DNA of 64,000 nucleotides from Tricholomella constricta (GCA_013368375.1 JAACJP010000039.1:186001-250000); one strand, 5' to 3'; positions 10,301 through 19,840 are shown, counted from the first letter of the stretch. Notes: generated by a model not told the origin, from the sequence alone. Numbers and translations are program-made.

Positions 10301-12156
10301 CCTCGTTGTCCAGGATTACCTCCGCTAGGATTTACGCCGCCCGGCTGATGGCTGGACGAACCACCTCCACTACCTCCTTTCTTGTCGCGGTTCGGAGGGC
10401 CGATTCTCAGCAAGTCGAGTAGGGAACCGGGAGGGTTGTGCGGAGCATTCCGGTATGAATGGCTGGTCCAAGCAGTGGGAGGGGGTATTAGCGTAGGCTG
10501 AACGGCGTAGTTTGTGGCTTTGGTTTGAAATTCGGGAGGTATCGTCAATGGCCCCCCATTCCCAGCATTAGCGTTGTTCGTCGCCGCAGTAGTAACGGAC
10601 CCTACTCTTTCGAAGGAAGAAAGAGTTCCTACTCCGGGTAAGGAAGATACGGTGTGTTTCTTCGCTATGTTCGATATAGACTCGGGGAGCTCGAAGCGTA
10701 AATTCCGAGCCGATGAGATGGAAGTGAACGACGGATTCTTAGGTCTGGTGGAAATGCCGTCGTTCGTGATCCTTTCGCGCTTGTGGTAATAAGTGTTCTT
10801 GTCTTTAACTTCTTCATCTCGGATGAGGTTCTGTTGCGCGGAATAGAGCGAGTTTCCTTCGTCGAGCTGATAATCCGGTCGAACAGTAAGCTTACGGAGT
10901 TCGGTCCTTGGGGAGTGTAACCCAAAGATCGATCGTAGAGAGGTACGCGTGGAATTATACGAGCTGACGGAGTCCACGTCTTCTGGGCGATTAAATATAC
11001 GATCCAAACTCTTGAAGAAGTTTCGGATGTGTATGGCCGCAGTCTCGGTTCTCCTCTGAAAGAGGGTCACCGTCAACAGTACGTCCGTTCGATGGGGGTT
11101 CCATCCCAGCGATCGTAATAATTTGAAGTCCGGGTCGAGTTTAAATCTATTCTTTAATCCTAAACAAAGGAATTCGGCGAAAGCGTGAAGGATCTGATGT
11201 ACCGCGAGAAGCAGTTGAGCGATCTCTTCGAGCCTTGGTTTGTTGAGAGAGTACATTCGAGTGGCTCCGTCTCCGTATTGTACGAGTTCGTCTACGGACA
11301 ACCTCAGCTTCTGAAATTCTTGAATGGCGGTGCTGAGGTTTATCCACAATAAGTCGTTATGCGGGGCGGTCCATCGAATTATCAACTCCCGGACGATGTC
11401 CGATTCCGTTTTGTCTCATCCCGGAAGGAGACCATCCACTCCTCCGAATTGGGTTATGGGATCGTAATCCACGGAGGGATCGAAGTCCGGATGGTAACGG
11501 TAGTTCGAACACGAGATCGGTTCATCTCGAATGACCAGGTCTCGGACGGCTGGTAGGTCTTCGAATATGAGGGGATGTGTATCGTATCCCTTCGGTTTCT
11601 TCGGTCGCTCCGTGACATTGGATTCGGCATCGGAGGGGTTCTCAGTCGCTTCTGATGGAGCGGGCGACGGAGTAGGATTATGTAGATACCCCAGAGACGG
11701 CACGGTCGACACAGAGCGATCATCTTCGGACCTGAAGCTGGCTGAGCTGATCGTTCCGGTAGGGAAGTTTCCCGGAAGGTGGGGAGGAGGGTCGTGGGTT
11801 TCCGCACCGTTGCCACCACTGAACCTTGGTTCGTGGATTTCCGCAACGTTGCCACCACCGAACTTAGCCTCCAGTTCGAGTAGAGGACCTTTCCCAGCGG
11901 GGAGGAAGGGACCTTTGGCTTGTTGCTCCGGATCAGGTACTTCCTCGATTGAGGGAGAGCGGTCTCGTTGACTTCGAGGGCTTTGATCCTTCTCGGTTTC
12001 CTCACCAACGGGAGGGACAGGTTTCGATAGAGGACTCTTAGCGGGTAAGGCAGCGGGGGTACTCCCTGAAGCTAGTCGGGGCGACGCGCGCTTAGTTCCA
12101 GTTGGAACGGCTGCTCCTCTGGCGGGCGATGCGCCTAAGGAACGTTTGGGCGGCAT
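4306..12156 (-). pseudogene. Element A Gag-Pol polyprotein, one frame interrupted by two in-frame TGA codons
   Basis: From ATG 12156 to TAA 4306 there is a single frame of 2,616 sense-length codons broken only by TGA at 11418-11416 and TGA at 9855-9853. The first part (12156-11419, 246 aa) is a low-complexity Pro/Ser/charged Gag N-terminus. The second (to 9856) holds a Gly/Pro-rich linker and the Gag capsid-like region. The third (9831-4306, 1841 aa from its first ATG) carries the end of capsid, a zinc knuckle CYIC..MHFARDC (about residue 165), protease LDSGAD (about 334), RT LVYIDDIVVFS (about 840), RNase H YTDASDFALGASL (about 990), integrase HHCC (about 1407-1450) with the following DDE core, and a C-terminal chromodomain (about 1780-1835). 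The second segment has no ATG at its start (TTG at 11385). The TGA at 9855 lies inside the capsid motif FEFEEMRF-x-Q, where relatives commonly have Arg. Both TGAs are one CpG transition from CGA, so nonsense mutation is favoured over programmed readthrough. Confidence 0.9.
6061..6158 (-). repeat. 60-bp tandem duplication inside element A pol
   Basis: The 38-bp block gtcttctcgtcggtttgctt... occurs at 6061 and again exactly 60 bp later at 6121. It gives a duplicated TRNGVAKANRRED peptide in the hydrophilic linker between RNase H and integrase. Reading frame is kept. Confidence 0.85.
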
Positions 12157-12485
12157 ATCGTTATCGTCACTTAGTCAGTTTGTCGTCTTCTCCTTTTTAT
12201 GGTAGCGAAAGCGGGAAAGCGGAGACTCTTGTGATAATGCTCCCAGGGGTAACGAGATCCGAAACACTTAAAATTTCGTTTTGAAGTTTTCATGACCGGC
12301 CAAGAGTTATACGCGAGGGCAAATAGGGGAGAGCATGTGCAGAATGAAATTGAATTTGCAAAAGATAGAGATCCGTCGGCCGACGACGGTAGGTAGATCG
12401 TTCGTACCATACGATAGATCGTCATCGTGGTTTTACAGGGCAGGACTTCACTTCACTTGATTGAAGTCCGCGGTGCCCCCACCAT
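12157..12485 (-). promoter_or_regulatory. Element A 5' leader with primer-binding site
   Basis: Immediately inside the 5' LTR (one base spacer) the minus strand starts TGGTGGGGGCACCGCGGA (12484-12467). Read on the plus strand this is tccgcggtgcccccacca, which looks like a full tRNA 3' end with CCA. It is a conventional 18-nt tRNA primer site. A short inverted repeat (ggacttca/tgaagtcc) lies just downstream in the sense direction. No ORF is evident in the remaining leader. Confidence 0.75.
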
Positions 12486-13075
12486 TGTGATACCGAGTCC
12501 AGATACTTCTCGTGAGGAGAAGTCCTGCGAGCAGCCCGGGTCACAGCGCTCTCGTGGGGCGTTCTCCAGGCTAGAGGGTAGGAAGGGAGCTCAGGTCACA
12601 GCGCTCCATCGGAGGCATTCCCTAGAGCTCCTAGGACGATCGGGTCACAGCGCTCCAGAGGAGGCGTTCCCCGATCGTCGCGATGGCAGAAGAGAGAGAG
12701 AGAGAGAGAGAGAGGGAGAAGTCGGGTCACAGCACTCGTGAGAGGCGTTCTCCGGAAGTTCCCGAGCTATGTCACCCTTAGCTAAGGGGAGGTGTGACCC
12801 ACCTCTGGGCTCTGTAAGCCTGAGCTGGCGAGCGTTGACCCAGCTCGGGGTCCTAGACCTAGGAGGTGGTAAAGCGCCTCGTTCGCTGCAGACTTACATT
12901 TGAAGTCAGGCGAGGGAGGCAAGATGATGGTAGTGATCTTGATGATGGCGAGTCCATAAGGGACTCGCGTGATATATGCAATGTTTGTACGTATGTACAG
13001 AAGGTATAGTCATGTTATGTATACAGGGCGCCGGGCCGGTCGCGCGCGCTCCTTGGTGGCGCATCCGTCGTCACA
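12486..13075 (-). repeat. Element A LTR (5' LTR in sense orientation), 590 bp
   Basis: Near-identical copy of 157-746, with the same TG...CA ends and the same four-hairpin array at 12533-12765. In sense orientation it is the promoter-bearing LTR. It is followed after CA by the duplicated target ctccg at 13076-13080. Confidence 0.95.
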
Positions 13076-13080
13076 CTCCG
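13076..13080. repeat. target-site duplication of element A, right copy (ctccg)
   Basis: Identical to 152-156. Removing element A plus one copy restores a continuous RNase H reading frame of the host element. Confidence 0.95.
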
Positions 13081-14760
13081 AGACGCAAAGGGCGTTGAGC
13101 GCGCCCACCGAATTGAGGCTATCCGTCCACAGCAACAGGCGCCTGGGCGGAGATGGCAGAGACGCCACATGAGAGAGAGCCGAGAGAATGGCGACCAACT
13201 CCAGAAAGAAGATGTCGATAGAGGCGCCTGGCGGGCAAGGCTTCAGAGCGTAACAGAACCCCTGATTACTATAGACAAACCCCAGACCCTTTGAAGTACT
13301 GGCGTCCGTCCAGATGACCATGTCGGCGTCGCCAACGCCCCAACACCCATCGTCGATAAACCGAATCCCAATTGCAGACAGGATGATGTCCTTCAACCAG
13401 GTCAAGTCAGCGACGACCGATGCGTTAAGGGGGATTCCACGAGAGGGAATGGATTTCCCGGCCATCTTCTGGTAGAGCTCAGTGAGAGCGGGGCGACCCC
13501 ACGGGAGCACATTAAGAAGCCAATTGAGGTGACCCCCAAGCCGCTGCCAGTCGCGAAGGGGCGGGTGACGCCGCTTGGTGGACAAGAACTCGGTGATTTT
13601 CTTGACCACGTCCTCGACGGTATCAGGGGAGAGGGAGAGGGAACCAGCGTTGGGGTCGACCCAGAAACCGATGATTTTAAGCACCTCGCCATGTTCCTGT
13701 TTTTTGTCTTCCCAGGGGCAGCCAATGGCATCCCACAAGAGAAGGAGCTGGACCTGCTTCCTCGGGCGACGCCTACCGTGGAACCAGACCAGGTTGCCAT
13801 CCAGGTTCCAGCAGAAAAAATCATCCATGTACACAAGCAGCCCAGCGATGCCAAGTTTACGCGCGCCGATCCAGCAGAGCAAACCGGAAACGGCACACCA
13901 GCACCGGGGGGACGCCCGGTTCCCAAAGACAAGGCGGCGCACAATATAGAGGCGACCGTCGACCGAGACGACCTGATGCAATTGCCAGACAGGATGGGCT
14001 GGGAGATTCAGGAAGGCCGACGCCACATCTGACTTCCAAACGACGAGACGAGCACCCGGGTTAGAATTGCGCGCATCCCGAAGAACGTTGCCGAAAGTGT
14101 GCATGTCATCGTAGCGCACCTTCCCTTCAGACTTGGGGATGCCATCATTGATACCGGACCTGCTATGGTCGGTAATCACGCGTCCCTTCCCTCTTTGCCA
14201 GACGACAAACATCGGAGACATTTTCATGCCGGGGAGGAGATCGGAGGTTTCGAGAGCACCGGACCAGCGGTCGGCAAGGCATTCTTTATCTCGAAACTGA
14301 CGAATGGCGTCGAGGTCGCAGTCCTCGACGGAGTAGTTACCGGTAAACTCCTCCAACTCAGTTTGCCAGTCTCCTTCGTCGAACGGCCAGAACCCGTTCC
14401 GAAGACCTGACATAACAGATTTTACGAACGGCCGGTTAGGGTGGTCCGTGAGCAGCAGTTCGAACTTATCAACGTCGAAGGGGGTCTCGACTTTGATGTG
14501 GTGGCGCAGCGCATGTAAAGACGCTTGAATCGCCGGATCTTCTGTGAGGTGAGAAGGAGGGGATGGAAGAGGAGGCGCCGTCTCAGTATACAAGGCAGAA
14601 GGTGATATATTGGTAGAGGAAGATGACAAGGAATCAGACCAAACATAACCACGACGAAACCGCGGTGCGGCCAGGGGCAGGGACTCTGCCTTCCTTTTCA
14701 ATTCGAGGCGCTTAGGACCGCCCTGCGCTTGCGCTACTCGAGCTGCCACCTCTTCCCGCT
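13081..14760 (-). pseudogene. DIRS-like retroelement, reverse transcriptase and start of RNase H (interrupted by element A)
   Basis: The minus frame read from about 14760 encodes an RT domain. It contains KGRVITDHSRSGINDG, LVVWKSDVASAFLNLPAHP, FGNRASPRCW and the catalytic box LLVYMDDFF, then the connection segment and RNase H motifs VIWTDAS and LLLWTDSLNSVGAL. At 13081 it is cut by element A; the remainder is at 1-156. The open frame artificially continues into the LTR. Upstream of about 14730 the same frame only shadows gag. RT/RH without LTRs or integrase in this style points to DIRS-type (tyrosine-recombinase) elements of Agaricomycetes. No recombinase is visible to prove it. Confidence 0.75.
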
Positions 14761-15829
14761 CCAGCTGCACGTCTCGCTTGGAGGAGAATGAGGCAAGCTT
14801 GTTCGTCTCGCGCTCTGTGCTTCCCTCCACACTTGCTACAGACACCATGCCGACGCCCAAACGCACAAGGCGTTTCTTCACAGCTCCCAAGGCTCCAGTT
14901 TTGACAAGGGATGTCACGACGCTTATGAGAAGGTCCGCCAGCAGAAGAACCACCAGCAGGGCCCGAGGCCTTGCGTTTCGACGACGACCCGGACTCCCGA
15001 AAGATTTGGGCGAACAACGGAGTTTGGAGCGCCACACGGTCGTCGAGACGGAAGGGAAGCTTGGAATACCGATCACGGGCGTCGAGATCAAATTGGATTG
15101 CCACCGTCTGGTTGGAAGTAAGCCTGAAAAGGTCGATGACCGTCTTGCGATAAGAAGCCAACTCAGAAATTCGGTGGATGTACGCAAGACCGACGCCCGC
15201 GGCCCAGGTATCGAACACTCTAGTCCACTCGGCCTCAGAGCGGATCGGCCGACGGGCAGAAGTTTGGTCGCGACGAACCAGGGCGAACCCTCCAGGGAGA
15301 GGACTCTGTTCGTCATGATGGTCGTACCCTCGTTCCATAGAAGCATAAAGCTTCTCGAAATCCACAAAGTGGTCCTGTACAATAGCCCTCCAAACAGACC
15401 TAGGAATTGGGTCGGGAATTTGCAAAGACTGCAAGACGTTGACGACGGCATCGAGAGCTTTCTCCGTTGAATAAGCCCGACGAAGCTTCCAGGTTTCCTC
15501 AAGGTGGGGGTCATCCACCGAAGTGGCGAGACCGCCAAGGTGTGGCGCGACCGCCAAGACGGATGCCGGAATGAGGGTTCAGGAGGAGTCTCGAGCCGAA
15601 GGAGGTGGGCCAGCCCATCGAGCCCGGATGGATGACCGGGAGCGTCTCCGCGCAATGAAAGACGCCCCAGCTTTGCTTGAAGAACCGCCCAAGCAGCTGC
15701 GTCCACTGCTTTTTGCCGAGCCTCATCATCGGCCCGTCGATTCTGCGCCTCGAGCAAGGCTCGTTCCTCCCTGAAGGTGGCGAGTTCGTCCTCAGGGAGA
15801 TCGGGAGTAGTGGCCCGAGAGGGGGGACC

Positions 15830-15834
15830 GTCTT
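15830..15834. repeat. target-site duplication of the TRIM, left copy (gtctt)
   Basis: gtctt directly precedes TGTAAG at 15835 and recurs at 16425-16429 after the closing CA. Confidence 0.95.
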
Positions 15835-15931
15835 TGTAAGGGAGATTGCCGTCCTCTCCCTAGTAATGACCCCGGGGTTATGCTACCCAATGGCTAGAGT
15901 TAAATCTGACTAAAAGGCAAAGTGGTAACAG

Positions 15932-15985
15932 AGGACTATGGTGTAGTGGTAACACGAGTCGCGGGTTCGACCCCCGCTAGTTCTA
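15932..15985 (+). ncRNA. tRNA-like sequence in the TRIM 5' LTR, lacking an anticodon arm
   Basis: The fold is a 7-bp acceptor AGGACTA (15932-15938) with TAGTTCT (15978-15984, one G-U pair). The D-arm is GTGT (15941-15944) with ACAC (15952-15955), loop AGTGGTA. Five linker nt (gagtc) stand where the anticodon arm should be. The T-arm is GCGGG (15961-15965) with CCCGC (15973-15977), loop TTCGACC. A discriminator A follows. It cannot decode. Adding CCA gives TAGTTCTACCA, the exact complement of the element's own PBS. The right LTR copy is at 16328-16381. Transcription and CCA addition are inferred, not seen. Confidence 0.7.
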
Positions 15986-15998
15986 GTTTCTTGGGGAC

Positions 15999-16015
15999 GT
16001 GGGTTCGATTCCCAC
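15999..16015 (+). other. second T-arm-like hairpin in the TRIM 5' LTR
   Basis: GTGGG (15999-16003), loop TTCGATT, CCCAC (16011-16015) is a perfect tRNA T-arm with B box. It is extended outward by cttgg/ccgag pairing. An outer 7-bp pair, GTAACAG (15925-15931) with CTGTTAC (16021-16027), would enclose the whole tRNA-like region and end one base before the LTR terminus. Confidence 0.6.
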
Positions 16016-16030
16016 CCGAGCTGTTACATT

Positions 16031-16041
16031 TGGTAGAACTA
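16031..16041 (+). promoter_or_regulatory. TRIM primer-binding site complementary to its own tRNA-like RNA
   Basis: TGGTAGAACTA begins 2 nt after the left LTR. Its reverse complement TAGTTCTACCA equals the tRNA-like 3' end (15978-15985) plus CCA. Pairing stops at the next base. Confidence 0.75.
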
Positions 16042-16230
16042 CAGTCCGCCTGTGATTCGTGACCAAGGCTTCGTGACATGTCCAGGACCGCTGTCACTTA
16101 GCTGGCCTTTACCCTAGGGGGTCTAAGTCCTGAAATACCGGAGGCATCCCACCGAGAATGGATAAGGTACAAACAAATGGGGTGCATGCATTGATCCTAA
16201 GACCTGCCGGAACAGGTCTTGAGGGGAGTA

Positions 16231-16424
16231 TGTAAGGGAGATTGCCGTCCTCTCCCTAGTAATGACCCCGGGGTTATGCTACCCGATGGCTAGAGTTAAA
16301 TCTGACTAAAAGGCAAAGTGGTAACAGAGGACTATGGTGTAGTGGTAACACGAGTCGCGGGTTCGACCCCCGCTAGTTCTAGTTTCTTGGGGACGTGGGT
16401 TCGATTCCCGCCCGAGCTGTTACA
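16231..16424 (+). repeat. TRIM 3' LTR, 194 bp
   Basis: Second copy of the TRIM LTR, preceded by the purine tract gaggggag and followed by gtctt. The tRNA-like element is intact (16328-16381). The second T-arm has one substitution that turns a T-A into a T-G pair. Confidence 0.93.
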
Positions 16425-16429
16425 GTCTT
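16425..16429. repeat. target-site duplication of the TRIM, right copy (gtctt)
   Basis: Identical to 15830-15834. Confidence 0.95.
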
Positions 16430-16676
16430 CGTTCCCAGGCGCGGCTGATGCGCCCAACCTTCGCTGCTCGTAGCGCTGTGCAAGCAGGTCGGCGTAATCC
16501 TTCCCTTCCTCCAAAGAAGCCCCCTCTGAAATAAGCTTCCCCACGAACTCCGCGATGGTAAGCCGCCCGTCGAGAGCATCTCCAACCAAGAGCTCGAATT
16601 TCTCGGCCCTGCGACGAGTTTCTTCGAAAGCGTCCTGCTCCAGTGGCGCGGGAGGGTTTTGAGCGCCATCAGACAT

Positions 16677-17320
16677 GCCCGAAATGAGTATTTAGATGTC
16701 GGGGAACCCAAAGAAAAGCGAACGAAGAATAAAGAGGGAACGGGTACGACTACGAGTAGAGTGAAGTGATTAGCTAATATGTAATGGGAGGAGAGAGGGC
16801 GAGAGGCCGAGCGTACTAGGTCAATGAATCGACGAAGTCGAACTGTGACGAGAGCGGCTGTCAGTGCAGGGCACAGGACGTGAGGGAGCCGACCGATGCT
16901 TACTGAGATTCAGTGACGCGAAAACGAGCGAGGTTTTCGGAAAGCAAGCGAGGCCTGTGGCGTGTCACTGAATGTCGAGAGTAAGTTGGGCGTGGTTTCT
17001 AGAGTGGCGCGGAGTGCTTACCTGGGCTGACAATGTCGAGGACGAGGGGGAGGAAGACGACAGCCCAGGGTTTTTATAAGACAGAACACCCCGCCCCGAA
17101 AAACTTCCTCTCGTGCCGCGTCTGCTAAAAGATAGCGCGGCACGGAGGTTCGGAGGGGAGTAGGACTGAATGCAGCAGATAATTCAACCTCAGCGCACGA
17201 GGCGAGATTGATCCGCCCTGAAGGCGGGCGGGGAACACGTGAGAAGGCCGGGCCTAGATGCCGGGGGCGAGCGCAGAGGCCTGCGAAATCCCTCCTTACC
17301 CCTGGAACCCGCAATTACGA
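16677..17320 (-). other. leader/5' flank of the DIRS-like element
   Basis: There is no convincing gene. It contains an imperfect inverted repeat, attcagtgac(gc) near 16911 and gtcactgaat near 16962, with inner gaaaac/gttttc complementarity. This would form a hairpin upstream of the gag ATG. The left boundary of the DIRS-like element is not identified. Confidence 0.4.
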
Positions 17321-18259
17321 TGATCACTGTATTGTAATGACAATATTTTAATGATGCAAATTCCATTTTAATTACAAGAGTGATCCTGATGCATCTGTCT
17401 ATTGTGGTGGCAATACCGTATAAGAATGCTGGCAGGTCTAGTCCCAGGGCGGTTGTTAGGCATGATGTATCGGGGCTGCTAGGGATGCCCCGGAACAGTA
17501 TCCAGGTTGCTACCGTATATTTTGGAATGGTTGGTTTGCATTTTCGGCCGGTTTTGGCTTCGGGGATGGGTGTCGCGACTGTGGCTTTGCCCCTCAAGTC
17601 CAAATACCCCAATATGCTGATCCGCGTGACGAAACGGCAAATCTGTGTCTTCAAAGGCTACCTTATATAGCAGGTTGTTGCCTCAAAAGGTTTGCTCAAC
17701 CCTTGGGCTCATTCCCGGCCTTCGGCTACTAATTCTTACTTCTGCATAGGTTCCTATGTCCTTAACGTTTATTGGCGATGCCATTCCGCAGTTTCAAGAC
17801 CATTACTCGATTTTATAGAATTTTTTGGGGCGGGGATTTACCCAGCCAATGCCTGTTGTAGTATTGGATTTCCCACATAGCTAATACACATAGAATTATC
17901 CTGTATCGTACACGCAGCTTAATATCAATCCTATATATATAAGATCGCGGCTACTCCCAGTTGCCTGTGTCTGTGTCTGTGTCTCCCTCCTCAAAAGTCA
18001 GCCAGCAGCGTCCTACGCATATTCAATTTGTAGTGAGGGGGCTGACTACAATACGAAAACAACTAGCCATTTCCCCCTCCTCCCTCCTATCCCAAGAACC
18101 TCTTCGCTAGTTTTGTTCAAAGCGGTAATGATGACCTCTGTTTCAAAGGGGCTTTCAGATGAGATCACTTGGAGTTTTTGTCACGACCCTATATCAAAAC
18201 CCTTCCTGGACGTAGTATAATATGCTATTTCTGGATAGACCTTGGCTGGAGCTTCCCGG
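17321..18259. other. AT-richer stretch without recognisable genes
   Basis: Short ORFs only, with no domain I recognise. A short tgtgtc run lies near 17966-17985. It separates the retroelement nest from the host-gene fragments. Confidence 0.4.
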
Positions 18260-18559
18260 TGCCTACATGAGCCCACAGCAAGTGATTCGAGCAAGGGTGC
18301 CAGCATATGCGATTTGAGCCAGGGCGTATACATCAGTGATTTGAGCGAGAGCGGGCCGAGGGCAGGGCGTCCGCATCAGCAATTTGAGCAGGGTGTCCAC
18401 ATTTGATGAAGTGAAATTGTGGAAGGTGATTACAGAAACATAACATGTTGTGGTGAACAAAGACAACAAAGGATGACCGAGATACATAAAGAGACATGCA
18501 TGGTGAACGAAGATAATACCGGGATACATAAAGAACATGCTGTCCTGAACAAAAGCAAT

Positions 18560-19840
18560 AAAAAGATACGCGCCAGAGTGATTGATGTTCGCGTTCGAGT
18601 AATCGGACACTCGCTTCTTGAAGAAGTTCGTCTTGCCTTGCAGAGAGATCATGTCCATGAAGACAAAGGGGTTTGTCAATTGGTGAACCTTCTCATTACC
18701 GAGGGAGACGAGGAGACGGTCAGCGACGAACTCGATATATCGCCTCCATTCATGCCGGTGAGGGCGTCGGGGAGTGCATCTGGAGGACTATGTTAATGCT
18801 ACGTGGTCAGCAATAGTAGTTTGGAACTTACCCGGTAAGAACTCCCGCTCGATGGTGACAGCCTCCATAATGGTTCGCTCCCCAGTCTTGGGGTGAAGGC
18901 GTCGCTTCAGGTTGACTGAAAAGAAGACACGCAAAATCGGTATGCATCCCCTCATCAGGACTGATGAGCTCATTAGAGAAATGTTAAACCGGGCGTCAAG
19001 CCGCTCTTCCTCATCCAAAAGATGGACGCAAACAACCCCGAGAAGAAAATTCCATCAACAGCGGCGAAGGCAACTAGTCGCTCAGCGAACGTCGACTGCT
19101 TATCGGCGATCCACTGAATAGCCCAGTCCGCTTTACGCTTGATGCGGGGGATAGTCTCGACAGCATCGAAGAGGTAGTCACGTTGGGCGAGATCCTTGAT
19201 ATACGTGTCGATAAGGTGAGACTATGTTTCAGAGTCAATATTCTCAATGATGATTTGGAAGCCGTGCTCCGCCACTTGGACTTCATTGGAGAAACGCTTG
19301 ACCAGGTCTCATCGACGATTCCATCAGATGCGGCGTAGAACGCGAGGACGTGAGAGATAAAGTGACGCTCGTTATCGTTCAGCTTGTTGGTCCAGGCGTG
19401 GGGTTCCTTTGACAGGTCCATCTCTTTGGCCGTCCAGAATGGTGTTTTAGCCTTTTATACATTCGCCAGATCTATCAGATTGTCAGTATACAATGTGGTT
19501 TTCCATTTGATTTGGAAGTTACCTTGCGATATTGAATGGGGAACAGGACATATAGATGCCTGAATCCTTCCAAATAGGTCCCTCACCTGAAAGAGACTCA
19601 GGAGGGTGTCGCGTCATGAACAGGTCAGTACTCACTTCAGGCAAATCCCCTCGCCAACAAACTTTTGACGCAACTCTTCGAGATCATCCTCTGGCTCACC
19701 CTCGGCCTCGACGGTGTCGGGAGATTCGTCTCAACGTTTATCATCTATGAGATCTACAGCTTGCTTCTGAGGAAGGTTTGGTAGGTAATGCCATCGAGAG
19801 AGCTCCCAGCGCGGCAGCCGCCTGAAGCACGTCAATGAGC
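18560..19840 (-). pseudogene. rnr2: ribonucleotide reductase small subunit (R2) pseudogene, intron-containing
   Basis: Several R2 signature blocks appear in order on the minus strand but in different frames: VLFPIQYRK (about 19537-19510), an intron, [102 protein letters not shown], then [28 protein letters not shown] stop codon replaces the Tyr of the conserved SETYS segment near 19230, there are several frameshifts, and the acidic C-terminal tail needed to contact R1 is missing. Retained GT-AG introns mean it arose by DNA duplication, not retroposition. Confidence 0.88.

Larger units (their letters stand above)
157..13075 (-). mobile_element. Element A: 12.9-kb Ty3/gypsy chromovirus-type LTR retrotransposon
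   Basis: Two 590-bp LTRs (157-746 and 12486-13075) bound an internal region coding on the minus strand. The LTRs begin TG and end CA and differ at about three positions, so the insertion is young. Order in the sense direction is LTR, PBS (12484-12467), gag-pol (12156-4306), additional ORF (3855-787), LTR. Pol order (protease, RT, RNase H, integrase, chromodomain) is that of chromoviruses. It sits inside an older DIRS-like RNase H region and is flanked by ctccg duplications. At 12.9 kb it is much longer than a typical 5-7 kb chromovirus. Part of the reason is the extra ORF and a long gag. Two in-frame TGA codons in gag suggest this copy is not autonomous. Confidence 0.95.
15835..16028 (+). repeat. 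TRIM 5' LTR, 194 bp
   Basis: Identical to 16231-16424 except for A/G in ctaccc(a/g)atggc and A/G in ttccc(a/g)cccgag. It contains RNA polymerase III-type internal promoter boxes: TGGTGTAGTGG (A box, 15939-15949) and GGTTCGACCCC (B box, 15964-15974). A second B-box match, GGTTCGATTCC, lies at 16002-16012. Confidence 0.93.
15835..16424 (+). mobile_element. 590-bp TRIM (terminal-repeat retrotransposon in miniature)
   Basis: Two 194-bp direct repeats (15835-16028 and 16231-16424), both TG...CA, differ at two positions. They flank a 202-bp noncoding internal region and carry perfect 5-bp target duplications gtctt. A primer-binding site TGGTAGAACTA (16031-16041) lies 2 nt inside the left LTR. A purine tract (gaggggag, 16221-16228) lies just before the right LTR. 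No ORF; it must be mobilised in trans. It is inserted in the gag of the DIRS-like element. Each LTR carries a tRNA-like fold and a second T-arm-like hairpin. Confidence 0.92.
14712..16676 (-). pseudogene. DIRS-like retroelement gag, split by the TRIM insertion and a frameshift
   Basis: The ATG at 16676 starts a Gag (MSDGAQNPPAPLEQ...) that reads in frame to GNED at 16425 and resumes in frame at 15834 when the TRIM and one gtctt copy are removed. It continues as a charged helical segment to about 15590. The Gag-like frame then shifts by one, and from about 15575 to the stop at 14712 it reads in another frame. That part ends in a Cys/His-rich finger (CQNWSLGSC..TPCAF...HGVCSKCGGKH) typical of such Gags. 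A 19-bp imperfect tandem repeat (15523-15539 and 15542-15558) sits near the shift. Gag's end overlaps the RT frame. Confidence 0.75.

Noticed and set aside
15523..15558. 19-bp duplication as sole cause of the gag frameshift
   Set aside because: Removing 19 bp moves the frame to the third phase, which hits a stop at 15511, not to the frame carrying the zinc finger.
13010..15757. One continuous 915-aa RT protein
   Set aside because: Its 3' end reads into the element A LTR, its 5' third shadows gag in another frame, and RT similarity starts only near 14760.
15932..15985. Genuine tRNA gene
   Set aside because: A and B boxes and acceptor, D and T stems are present, but only 5 nt stand where the anticodon arm should be, and the sequence lies inside a duplicated LTR.
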